Below are positions 5,888 to 12,647 of a stretch of DNA of 15,418 bases, in pieces (the stretch's first letter is position 1; every line of letters begins with the position of its first letter). The position numbers and the translations under genes were made by a program. This DNA comes from Candidatus Berkelbacteria bacterium. GTDB taxonomy: Bacteria > Patescibacteriota > UBA1384 > VFKW01. The notes under the pieces are model-generated. The model ran no database searches. It was not told where the DNA came from and saw nothing but the letters and a program-made list of their open reading frames with translations. The stretch lies in assembly GCA_009885355.1 (NCBI GenBank), contig VFKW01000104.1, positions 1 to 15,418 of the forward strand. Direction: 5' to 3'.

Positions 5888-6967
5888 ATGTTAAATTTTG
5901 TTGAGGTGAGTCGGGCGAAGTTATTAAATAATATAGAAGCGGTCAGAAGAAAATTGAGTTCGGGAACAAAAATTATGGCGGTGGTGAAAGCAAATGCTTA
6001 TGGTCATGGGCTGGTCGAGGTGGCGAAGATTTTTGAGCCTGAAGTTGATTGGTTGGCGGTGGTGGAAATCTCGGAAGCAATAACTTTGAGGGAATCTGGC
6101 ATTAAAACGCCGATATTGGTTTTGGGCTATATCGAGGAAGAGAAGTATAATGAGTTGTTTAGGCAAAATATTACTCCTTCGATTTATAGCTTTGAAGTAT
6201 TGGAAAAGATATCCGAAGCGGCAAAAAAAACGGGTCGAAAAATCGATGTGCATGTGAAGATTGATACGGGGATGAATCGAATGGGATTTCGATTTGATGA
6301 AATAGGGCGGGTGATTGAAGAGATGAAAAAAAGTCAACTTATGTGGCAGGGGATTTATTCACATTTTTATAATGAAAATAATCGTGAAGTCTGTATGGAT
6401 CAATTGGGTTTGATGAAAAAAGTGATTGATATGGTTGAAAAATCTGAAATATCTGTAGAATTAAAACATATGGCGAAGTCGCAATTGACAGTGGAATTGC
6501 CAGAATCGCATTTTAATATGGTTCGAGTTGGCGGTATATTGTATGGTTTGTCGAGATATTCTGATGAATTTTTGCCAGCTGGAGAATTTAAGGCAAGAGT
6601 GGGTTTAGTTAAGATGGTGAAAAAAGGAATGGCTGTAGGGTATGACGGTTGTTATATGGCGCCAAAAGATATGAAGGTGGCGGTTGTGACGGCTGGATAT
6701 GCGGATGGATTTCGTAGTTTTGGGCCAAATACTGGGTTTGTTTTGATCGGTGGAAAACGTTGTTTGGTGGTTGGTCGAATTTGTATGAATCAAGCGATGG
6801 TTGATGTTAATGATGAAAATATTCAAGTGGGTGACGAAGTTGTTATGGTCGGATCTCAAGGCGGAGAGATAATTAAGCCATGGGATTATGCTGATGAAAC
6901 AAAATGTGTAACTTATGAGACGATGGCGAGAATTCCAGATCATGTGGCGAGGGTTTTTATTGATTGA
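5888..6967 (+). CDS. alr: Alanine racemase
   Basis: This PLP enzyme converts L-alanine to D-alanine for peptidoglycan. From ATG 5888 (preceded by TTAGGAGA) the protein has 359 residues. The PLP lysine is K34 in VVKANAYGHG, the conserved Arg is R131 in GMNRMGF, the second catalytic base is Y252 in AVGYDGCY, and the substrate-pocket Met is M300 in GRICMNQ, where Asp is more common than this Asn. DHVARVF closes the C-terminal beta domain. The usual HxANSA motif reads HMAKSQ. The frame is open upstream to 5807 but that part is repeat sequence overlapping recO. With the glmU-domain gene upstream and FtsI downstream it indicates that the organism makes or remodels a peptidoglycan wall. Confidence 0.95.
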   Translation: MLNFVEVSRAKLLNNIEAVRRKLSSGTKIMAVVKANAYGHGLVEVAKIFEPEVDWLAVVEISEAITLRESGIKTPILVLGYIEEEKYNELFRQNITPSIYSFEVLEKISEAAKKTGRKIDVHVKIDTGMNRMGFRFDEIGRVIEEMKKSQLMWQGIYSHFYNENNREVCMDQLGLMKKVIDMVEKSEISVELKHMAKSQLTVELPESHFNMVRVGGILYGLSRYSDEFLPAGEFKARVGLVKMVKKGMAVGYDGCYMAPKDMKVAVVTAGYADGFRSFGPNTGFVLIGGKRCLVVGRICMNQAMVDVNDENIQVGDEVVMVGSQGGEIIKPWDYADETKCVTYETMARIPDHVARVFID

Positions 6968-7023
6968 TTTAGAGATTAATGAATGATATAGTTGAATTGA
7001 GCTTTATTTAAGGCTTGTTCGTC

Positions 7024-7190
7024 TGAGAACCTATTCAAAATCTATATCTGGTAGCTGCATCAAGCCAATTTTGGCTTAAAAATGTGAATCATTCGTCAAG
7101 TTAGCTACGGCTAGCTCTCCTCACGCTTCACATTTTACGCCTAAAATAATCTTGATTCGCTCCAAGAATAGATCTTGAACAGGCTCTGAA
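7024..7190. mobile_element. MITE-like foldback element
   Basis: The left arm (7024-7088) and right arm (7127-7190) are imperfect inverted copies over about 65 nt: GAACCTATTCAAAATCTAT on the left matches the reverse complement of ATAGATCTTGAACAGGCTCT on the right, and the inner ends TTAAAAATGTGAA and TTCACATTTTACGCC also pair. The 38-nt loop holds a small AGCTA-cgg-TAGCT hairpin. It has no coding capacity. I see no clear target-site duplication. It fills most of the alr to 7253 gap. Confidence 0.75.
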
Positions 7191-7252
7191 GTAATTCTGG
7201 CGAGATTTCAGTTTTGCTAATTAAGAAGTGCAAAACACGGAGGGGAGGTGTA

Positions 7253-8563
7253 GTGGATTCGGCAGGACAAGCGCCGTTTGATCCTAATAATCAAGGATCA
7301 AACTTTGGAGTAGGAGTTGCGGCAGCCCCTATGCCAATTGATCAAACACCTAATAATCCGGTCCCAATGGGAACCGGTCCTGTTTTGGATCAGAATTTAC
7401 AGAGCATGTCGGTTTCAAGTGCGCCTGTGGGGATAATTCAAGATCAGTCAGTACTAGCTCAGTTGCCTTCAGGCCAGATGAATGTTCAACAGCCTGTTGT
7501 GGCTCAGGCACAGCCTGATCTGATTTCTCAGGATCAAATGGCTATTGCGGCGCCCTTAATGCCAGTACAGCCTGTTTTAAATCAATCAGTTCAGAACCAG
7601 CAGATAGTAAGCGAACAGGTTGTAAATCAACCTATAGTTAATCAATCTGCTAATGTTCCGGTTGTTGGTAATCAAATAGTGTCAATGCCGGCGGCTGTAA
7701 CATCAGATCAAAGTTCTTTGATAAATACACAGGCTGAAAAGCCGATTGAAAATCTAGTTTTAAATCCAGACATACCTGTGGTTCAGGTTGAACCAGTAGT
7801 ATCTTCGATTGTTCCGGTTGTTGCGGCTACAGGCTGGGGGGATATTGTCGGATCTAAAAATGTGGAAGTAAAACCAGAAGCGCTTGTTGAGATTCCAAAA
7901 GAGCTGGAAGTGAAAAATGAGGAAATAAAACTAGGTACGATATCTGGGAATCTGGCTGGAAATACAATCACACAAAAGCCAGAAAGAGTTGAAGGGTTGG
8001 TGTCTGGTACGAATATGAATGTGGCGAAAATGCTACAAGATGAGAAGAAAAAAAGTGCTGAAATGCCTGTTGAGGTGCAAAAGGAAGAAATTAAGGCAAA
8101 GAATCCGTTAGCTGATTTGTATCAACATATAGAAGATATGTCAAAAAATTCACAGATAATCCTTGATCAGGAGCTGGAAGCACAAAGGCAACACAAAACA
8201 GTAGAACAGATGAGAGATGAAGCATTGGGTTGGCAGATTACGGGTAAAATAACGAATGTTTTGATGATTTTCAGTTGGGTGATGGCAGTTATTTCATTAT
8301 TTTTCCCATATATTTTTAAGGTAAAAAGTAGCGATAAAGGTTTTTCAGCTGATTTTATTTTGTTTATTGTGACTATTATGATTTTGTTGGTATGTACAAT
8401 CTTATCGTTTTGGATCACATCAAATAAGGTTGTTAAAATGGTAACTTGGGGTATATTTGTATTTTTTGTTTTAATATTTATATTGATTTCTTTTAAATCA
8501 GGTGGGGTGATCGGGAATGATATTCCGGTTATGAATGTATTTTTAAATAGATTTAGTCTTTAG
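7253..8563 (+). CDS. Membrane protein with long disordered Pro/Gln/Val-rich N-terminus
   Basis: GTG 7253 is chosen because a strong ribosome site (GGAGGGGAGG) ends a few bases upstream; a TTG at 7214 would add 13 residues. The 436-residue protein has three parts. Residues 1 to about 250 are low-complexity, rich in Gln, Pro, Val, Asn and Ser, with recurring NQxVxxQPV-like units and no aromatic core. Residues about 255-330 are charged and helical (MLQDEKKKSAEM, HIEDMSKNSQIILDQELEAQRQ). Three hydrophobic helices follow at roughly 332-355, 366-389 and 393-414. No signal peptide is seen. I do not recognise a family; it may anchor a flexible arm at the membrane. The MITE-like element lies just upstream. 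Function is unknown. Confidence 0.8.
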   Translation: MDSAGQAPFDPNNQGSNFGVGVAAAPMPIDQTPNNPVPMGTGPVLDQNLQSMSVSSAPVGIIQDQSVLAQLPSGQMNVQQPVVAQAQPDLISQDQMAIAAPLMPVQPVLNQSVQNQQIVSEQVVNQPIVNQSANVPVVGNQIVSMPAAVTSDQSSLINTQAEKPIENLVLNPDIPVVQVEPVVSSIVPVVAATGWGDIVGSKNVEVKPEALVEIPKELEVKNEEIKLGTISGNLAGNTITQKPERVEGLVSGTNMNVAKMLQDEKKKSAEMPVEVQKEEIKAKNPLADLYQHIEDMSKNSQIILDQELEAQRQHKTVEQMRDEALGWQITGKITNVLMIFSWVMAVISLFFPYIFKVKSSDKGFSADFILFIVTIMILLVCTILSFWITSNKVVKMVTWGIFVFFVLIFILISFKSGGVIGNDIPVMNVFLNRFSL

Positions 8564-8756
8564 ATAAGCTAATAAGATAATAAGCTGGTAAGCATTAAGC
8601 TAATAAGCATATAAGAATAATGGGGAACCGGAGGACGATTCCTCCACTGCGGTCGGAATGACAACGGGGGTGCGGCTGACAGGGAATTGAATAATGAATT
8701 ATGAATAAAGAATAATGGCGCCTGCCTGCCGGCGAGGCAGGCTGCGGTGCAAGATA
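8564..8756. repeat. Dense repeat mosaic upstream of glyQS
   Basis: The 209-nt spacer before glyQS is a patchwork. 8565-8612 is family F (TAAGCTAATAAG, TAAGCTGGTAAGC units, also at 15206-15240). 8636-8662 is CGATTCCTCCACTGCGGTCGGAATGAC-like, sharing the GGAATGAC end style of family A. 8685-8718 is an AATAATGAATTATGAAT tract. 8720-8742 is a GCCTGCCT...AGGCAGGC hairpin related to the core at 4199-4218. No promoter stands out; a weak TTGAAT/AATAAT pair exists in the AT tract. Confidence 0.7.
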
Positions 8757-8772
8757 GAGCAGGAGAAGAACT

Positions 8773-10167
8773 ATGGCTGAACAAAATGATCTAATGGAGA
8801 AGATCGTATCGATATGCAAAAGACGGGGATTTGTTTTTCAGGCTTCGGAGATTTATGGCGGATTTGCGAATTCGTATACTTATGGTCCTTATGGTTCGGA
8901 ATTGAAAAATAATATAAAAGCGTTGTGGTGGAAAAAGTTTGTCAGTATGCGTGAGGATATTGTCGGAATTGATGGTCCGATTATTTTGCATCCAAAACTT
9001 TGGCAGGCTTCCGGTCATGTGGCTGGATTTAATGATGCTTTGGTTGACTGTAAAGAATGTAAAAAACGATTCCGAGCTGATCATTTGGTAGAAGCTGTGA
9101 CGGGTGAAGACATGGAAGGCAAATTTGAGGAAATGAAGAAGATTTTGGATGAAAAAGTTCCATGTCCGAATTGTAAAAAAACAAATTGGTCTGAAGTGCG
9201 GAATTTTAATATGATGTTTAGTACTAAAATGAATACGACGGATGCGAGCGATGAGGAAATAGCTTACTTGCGTCCGGAAACGGCTGGGGCGATCTTTGTT
9301 GAATTTAAAAATGTGGTTGATTCAACCAGGATGAAAGTGCCGTTTGGGATTGCCCAGATCGGGAAGGCATTTCGCAATGAGATCGTGGCGGGGAATTTTA
9401 TCTTTCGATTGCGTGAATTTGAGCAAATGGAGATCGAATATTTTATCAAGCCGGATGCCGAGTGGGAGACTTTGTTTGAAGATTGGTTGAAATTGCAGGA
9501 GGAATTTGTGCAGGAACTCGGGGCGAAAAAGGAAGATTTGCGTCGTTATGAGCATCCAAAAGAAAAGCTGTCGCATTATTCAAAAAAGACGATTGATATT
9601 GAGTATAAGTTTCCATTTGGATTTAAGGAATTGTATGGCTTGGCGCATCGGGGAGATTTTGACCTGAAGCAGCATGCGAAATTTTCGGGTCAAAAATTGG
9701 AATTTTTTGATCAAGAAAAAAATGAATGGTTTGTGCCGCATATTTTGGAGCCGACCTTTGGGTTGGATCGAAGTATTTTGGTAGCGCTGATCTCGGCATA
9801 TATCGAAGAAGAACTCGAAGGCGGGGATAGTCGAATTGTGATGAAATTCCCTAGGGCGATTGCACCGGTAAAAGTGGCGGTTTTTCCACTTTTGAAAAAT
9901 AAGCCGGAATTGGTGGCCAAGGCAAAAGAAATATTTAATCAATTAAAAGGCGAGTTTCCTTGTGAATTTGATGATAATGGAAATGTCGGAAAAAGATATC
10001 GCAGACAAGATGAGATAGGCACGCCGTGGTGCGTGACGGTGGATTTTGACAGCTTGGAAGATGATGCGGTGACGGTGAGAGATCGGGATACAATGGTACA
10101 GGAGAGGGTGAAAATTGAAGAGCTGAGAGAGTATTTTGTTACGGGTTTGAAGTCGAGAAAAAATTAG
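8773..10167 (+). CDS. glyQS: Glycyl-tRNA synthetase, class II, single-chain homodimer type
   Basis: The enzyme charges tRNA-Gly. The 464-residue protein matches the alpha2-type class II enzyme, not the bacterial alpha2beta2 form. RRGFVFQASEIYGG (17-30) and YTYGPYGSELKNNI (36-49) open the catalytic core; a Cys4 metal knuckle is CKEC (93-96) with CPNC (131-134). Motif 2 lies at PFGIAQIGKAFRNEI (190-204) with FRLREFEQMEIEYF after it, and motif 3 is EPTFGLDRSILVAL (about 327-340). The anticodon-binding domain runs from about 365 to the end ([30 protein letters not shown]). AGGAG precedes the ATG. Its stop is only 8 nt before the next gene. A decayed copy of its 3' end lies 1.3 kb downstream. Confidence 0.97.
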   Translation: MAEQNDLMEKIVSICKRRGFVFQASEIYGGFANSYTYGPYGSELKNNIKALWWKKFVSMREDIVGIDGPIILHPKLWQASGHVAGFNDALVDCKECKKRFRADHLVEAVTGEDMEGKFEEMKKILDEKVPCPNCKKTNWSEVRNFNMMFSTKMNTTDASDEEIAYLRPETAGAIFVEFKNVVDSTRMKVPFGIAQIGKAFRNEIVAGNFIFRLREFEQMEIEYFIKPDAEWETLFEDWLKLQEEFVQELGAKKEDLRRYEHPKEKLSHYSKKTIDIEYKFPFGFKELYGLAHRGDFDLKQHAKFSGQKLEFFDQEKNEWFVPHILEPTFGLDRSILVALISAYIEEELEGGDSRIVMKFPRAIAPVKVAVFPLLKNKPELVAKAKEIFNQLKGEFPCEFDDNGNVGKRYRRQDEIGTPWCVTVDFDSLEDDAVTVRDRDTMVQERVKIEELREYFVTGLKSRKN

Positions 10168-10175
10168 GAGGGATT

Positions 10176-10553
10176 GTGGGAGAAGGCGAAAAACGAAGTT
10201 GTTTAATTAACTTTATTATTGGTTTTGCTTCATTTGTAGTAGCTTTATATTTTTTTGGTGGAGATGTAAATGAGAGGGATCCTCGTGGATATAGTATTAT
10301 TATTCTAGCTTTATTGCCTGGAGTTATTGCCGGTATCATAAAAGGCATAACATACGATAAAGAATCAGATTATATAAACAGTTTGTTAAAATCGTTAGTA
10401 TTTCTTTGGCTTGGAATCATAATTTCAAACTTAGTATTAATAAAGTATAGTAATCTTGATTTTATATTTTTTGTTTATTTATGTATTATATATTATCCAA
10501 TGAATATATTAAGCGGATTTCTAGCTGGATTACTATTTAAATTTAGGAAATAA
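10176..10553 (+). CDS. Small four-helix membrane protein (paralogue A)
   Basis: GTG 10176 has AGGAGG overlapping the last bases of glyQS with a 4-nt spacer, so translation probably follows glyQS. The 125-residue protein is nearly all hydrophobic, with helices at about 10-27, 39-57, 69-88 and 94-119. The segment LPGVIAGI...D...I resembles LPGFVAGI...D...I in the gene at 10823, and the end NILSGFLAGLLFKF matches NILASFLVGKIVNKL there, so the two are diverged paralogues. Codons are more AT-rich than in glyQS. A strong terminator follows at 10570. No catalytic motif is visible. A small transporter-like, immunity-like or lipid-associated protein are all possible; function is unknown. Confidence 0.75.
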   Translation: MGEGEKRSCLINFIIGFASFVVALYFFGGDVNERDPRGYSIIILALLPGVIAGIIKGITYDKESDYINSLLKSLVFLWLGIIISNLVLIKYSNLDFIFFVYLCIIYYPMNILSGFLAGLLFKFRK

Positions 10554-10569
10554 TTATATTAATCTGTGG

Positions 10570-10610
10570 AAAAGTAGCCTGTTGAATTTGATTTAACAGG
10601 CTACTTTTTT
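10570..10610 (+). terminator. Rho-independent terminator, copy 1
   Basis: AAAAGTAGCCTGTT and AACAGGCTACTTTT form a perfect 14-bp stem around an 11-nt loop and end in a T run. It terminates the glyQS-paralogue A transcript. A diverged copy lies 1420 bp downstream. Confidence 0.93.
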
Positions 10611-10616
10611 ATTTGG

Positions 10617-10805
10617 TTGGGTGGTGTTGATACTGGTTATTGTGTGGCATATAATGGTCTTATTAGGTATGAATGTAGTGCGAATGGTAGTTGTTCTGAT
10701 ATGGAAGGGTTTGTATATGTCGGTTGGATAATTTTAGGTTGGTTGAATATTGTAACAGCAAAATTAGGTGGTAGGCTGGTGATGAAGAAATATCAAAAAG
10801 ATTAA
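10617..10805 (+). pseudogene. Decayed 3' fragment of a small membrane protein gene (paralogue B)
   Basis: The readable 62-residue frame carries NGSCSDMEG followed by a hydrophobic helix and NIVTAKLGGRLVMKK. This matches the C-terminal third of the gene at 10823 (SGSCSDVGG ... NILASFLVGKIVNKL), also at DNA level (10683-10709 against 11088-11114). The first half of the family is missing. The apparent TTG start lies before a promoter whose -10 box is inside the frame, and no start with a ribosome site follows that promoter. I read it as a remnant left after truncation by the duplicated terminator-promoter cassette. Confidence 0.65.
10627..10655 (+). promoter_or_regulatory. Sigma-70-type promoter, duplicated copy of the mraZ promoter
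   Basis: TTGATA (10627-10632), 17-nt spacer, TATAAT (10650-10655). The spacer is almost identical to that of the mraZ promoter exactly 1420 bp downstream. It would drive the membrane protein gene at 10823. The TGGNN array of the mraZ copy is absent here. Confidence 0.8.
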
Positions 10806-10822
10806 ATTTTAAGGAGTTGAAA

Positions 10823-11218
10823 ATGAATAAAAATCCAAAGGGTGTTATTTCTGGATTATTGGCTGGATTGTTTATCGGATATATTATATTTCATTATGGT
10901 TTTGAGAAGTATTACTTTCTATTATTCTTTTTGCCTGGGTTTGTTGCTGGCATATTATGTACAATTGTGGATAGGAATAATAAAAATGCTATTATTTCAG
11001 GTATAGCTGTATATACAATGCCTTTAGTATTTATGTTTATTGAAATGACATTAGAGGACGTTGGTATTATGAAGGGTTGTGGAGGTAGTGGCAGCTGTTC
11101 GGATGTTGGAGGAATGATATTATTATTTTGGCTTGTTGGTGGGATTTTTAATATTCTTGCATCATTTTTAGTCGGAAAAATAGTTAATAAGCTAAATAAC
11201 ACTGCATCAACAGGGTGA
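10823..11218 (+). CDS. Small four-helix membrane protein (paralogue C)
   Basis: ATG 10823 has AAGGAG 6 nt upstream; the in-frame TTG at 10817 overlaps that site and is rejected. The 131-residue protein has four hydrophobic helices at about 8-25, 31-48, 57-76 and 94-120. Between helices 3 and 4 is a loop KGCGGSGSCSD with two cysteines, shared in part with the remnant just upstream. It shares LPG-x2-AGI and NIL-x-SFL patterns with the gene at 10176. A promoter copied from mraZ lies upstream at 10627, so this gene seems to have acquired its own transcription start by duplication. Function is unknown. Confidence 0.75.
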   Translation: MNKNPKGVISGLLAGLFIGYIIFHYGFEKYYFLLFFLPGFVAGILCTIVDRNNKNAIISGIAVYTMPLVFMFIEMTLEDVGIMKGCGGSGSCSDVGGMILLFWLVGGIFNILASFLVGKIVNKLNNTASTG

Positions 11219-11246
11219 TTTAATTTATTAAAGTCGAATTAACTAT

Positions 11247-11424
11247 GAGTTTGACGATAATGGGAATGCGGGGAAGAGATATCGTAGACAAGATGAAATT
11301 GATACACCATGGTGTGTGACGGTGGATTTTGACAGCTTAGAAGATGATACTGTGACAATGAAGGATCGGGATACTATGGAGCAGTAGAGGGTGAAGGTTG
11401 GGGAGCTGGTTAGTCTATTTTTTG
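11247..11424 (+). pseudogene. Decayed copy of the 3' end of glyQS
   Basis: From 11247 the frame reads [18 protein letters not shown] and continues to match glyQS residues 398-451 with 45 of 54 positions identical, including [15 protein letters not shown] at 11385-11387 replaces a Glu codon, yet similarity continues after it (RVKVGEL against RVKIEEL). There is no catalytic core, so this is a non-functional duplication scar. Similarity extends into the ribosome site of the next gene, as in the original glyQS-paralogue A junction. Confidence 0.92.
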
Positions 11425-11454
11425 GCAAATTAAGATAATTCTACTAGGAGGAGA

Positions 11455-11871
11455 GTGAAAAAGATAATTGGATTAGTTTTTGGTGTGGTTGGTGTTGGCT
11501 TGTTTCTTTTGTATTGGTATGTTTTATTACCATCTTTGAACCCAGATAGTGCTCAAACTATTTTACTTACTTATGGCCTGCCAGTAGGATTTGTTTTTCT
11601 TGGGAGTGTATTAGCAGGTGCTATCGGGACTAATGGAATAATTGCTGGCTTGATGATCTCTGGGGTACTTGCTTCTTTTATCTTAATATTTTATGCAATT
11701 CAGGACAGAATTATTGCCTCTAGAAATGGTTGGAGTGATGGTTTGGGTTTGATTATAGCTTTTTTTTCGGCGTGGATAATTATTATTTTTGGTCTTATTG
11801 GCGGTTCAATCGGTGGTTTTATTGGGAGGAAAATAAGAACATCTTGTAGTCTGTCAGAAAATAATAAATAA
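11455..11871 (+). CDS. Small four-helix membrane protein (paralogue D, more diverged)
   Basis: GTG 11455 follows AGGAGG (11446-11451). The 138-residue protein has helices at about 3-25, 37-56, 60-82 and 98-125, starting MKKIIGLVFGVVGVG, with glycine-rich packing such as GLIGGSIGGFIGRK near the end. Resemblance to paralogues A and C is weak at sequence level but the position is equivalent: like A it directly follows a glyQS 3' end, with a related ribosome site, and precedes a copy of the same terminator. It ends in a short hydrophilic tail. No function can be assigned. Confidence 0.75.
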   Translation: MKKIIGLVFGVVGVGLFLLYWYVLLPSLNPDSAQTILLTYGLPVGFVFLGSVLAGAIGTNGIIAGLMISGVLASFILIFYAIQDRIIASRNGWSDGLGLIIAFFSAWIIIIFGLIGGSIGGFIGRKIRTSCSLSENNK

Positions 11872-11929
11872 ATCACATTCTGTGAATTACGGAGCTTAAT
11901 CTTTATTAATTGTATTGATCGTTGAATTG

Positions 11930-11952
11930 CAAGCTAAAGCTTGGGCTACAAG
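11930..11952. repeat. Family B palindromic repeat, intact
   Basis: CAAGCTAAAGCTTGGGCTAC at 11930-11949 matches 5061-5080 with one change. It lies in the part of duplication unit 2 that is longer than unit 1, so it probably inserted after the duplication. Confidence 0.75.
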
Positions 11953-11989
11953 TATATAAATAGATTAATATTAAAATATGTATCTGTGG

Positions 11990-12030
11990 AAAAGTGGCCT
12001 GTTGGATTTGTTCTAACAGGTTATTTTTTA
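11990..12030 (+). terminator. Rho-independent terminator, copy 2 (weakened)
   Basis: The same hairpin as at 10570, with CCTGTT/AACAGG intact, but several upper pairs reduced to G-U wobbles; a T-rich tract follows. It separates paralogue D from the mraZ promoter. Confidence 0.75.
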
Positions 12031-12046
12031 TTTATGGGGGTTGTGG

Positions 12047-12075
12047 TTGACAGTGGTTATTGTGTGGCATATAAT
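12047..12075 (+). promoter_or_regulatory. Perfect-consensus sigma-70-type promoter of the mraZ transcript
   Basis: TTGACA (12047-12052), 17-nt spacer, TATAAT (12070-12075): both boxes match the consensus exactly. Transcription should begin near 12082, giving a leader of about 134 nt before mraZ. A one-base variant in the -35 box lies 1420 bp upstream. Confidence 0.9.
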
Positions 12076-12085
12076 GGGGTCACGG

Positions 12086-12120
12086 TGGAGAAAAGTGGAT
12101 AAAGGTGGGGAAAAGTGGAG
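12086..12120 (+). promoter_or_regulatory. Probable MraZ operator: four phased TGGNN boxes
   Basis: TGGAG (12086), TGGAT (12096), TGGGG (12106) and TGGAG (12116) recur at exact 10-bp intervals with A-rich 5-nt spacers. E. coli MraZ is known to bind TGGGN repeats separated by 5 nt in its own promoter region. Here the boxes start 10 nt after the -10 box, placed to block transcription start or early elongation. Confidence 0.8.
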
Positions 12121-12215
12121 GGATCCTGTGGATAACATTACAATGAAACCAACTATGGAAAAACCAGGATTAAATATGGACCTTCATAAGTCCGTGGAAA
12201 CGAAAGGAACTGATA

Positions 12216-12647
12216 GTGTTCATCGGGGAATATACACACACAATCGACGACAAAGGACGCTTAGCAATCCCGTCCAAATTTCGACTTCAGCTTTCTCAGG
12301 GAGCAGTCGTTACACGTGGCTTGGATAACTGTCTTTTCTTGTATCCAAAAAACGAATGGGAAAAAATGGCGGAAAAGCTAGCCTCCTTACCACTGACACA
12401 GGCGAATGCACGTGCTTTTTCACGTTTGATGCTTGCCGGAGCGATGGATGTTGATATAGACAAACAGGGAAGAGTTGTCTTGCCTGCTTATCTGCGCCAA
12501 TATGCATCAGTCGATGGATCGACAGTTGTGGCTGGATTGTATAACAGGGTTGAAATCTGGAATGAAGAGGCCTGGCGTACATATCAGGCGGCTGCCGAGA
12601 AGGATTCAAATGAGATCGCGGAGAATTTGGCAAATTTGGGAGTGTAG
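12216..12647 (+). CDS. mraZ: Transcriptional regulator MraZ
   Basis: MraZ is a ring-forming DNA-binding protein that represses the division and cell-wall (dcw) cluster, including its own gene. The 143-residue protein has two SpoVT/AbrB-type swapped-hairpin units: DDKGRLAIPSKFR (11-23) and DKQGRVVLPAYLR (82-94), the two signature DxxGRxxxP loops. GTG 12216 is the start, with AAAGGA at 12203-12208. Length is normal. Its own promoter and a four-box operator lie upstream (12047-12120). Unusually, rsmH does not follow; a 484-nt non-coding stretch separates it from the FtsL-like gene. Confidence 0.97.
   Translation: MFIGEYTHTIDDKGRLAIPSKFRLQLSQGAVVTRGLDNCLFLYPKNEWEKMAEKLASLPLTQANARAFSRLMLAGAMDVDIDKQGRVVLPAYLRQYASVDGSTVVAGLYNRVEIWNEEAWRTYQAAAEKDSNEIAENLANLGV

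Noticed and set aside
10617..10805. Intact 62-residue gene
   Set aside because: It lacks half of the family, its only start precedes the promoter -10 box, and it follows a terminator; a remnant explains it better.
12041..12328. 95-residue open frame across the mraZ promoter and start
   Set aside because: It runs through the promoter, operator and mraZ start in another frame and has no protein-like character or ribosome site.
12310..12633. Minus-strand 107-residue frame opposite mraZ
   Set aside because: It is a shadow of the conserved mraZ gene. The same holds for the other minus-strand frames, including those opposite mutM, alr, glyQS and ftsI.
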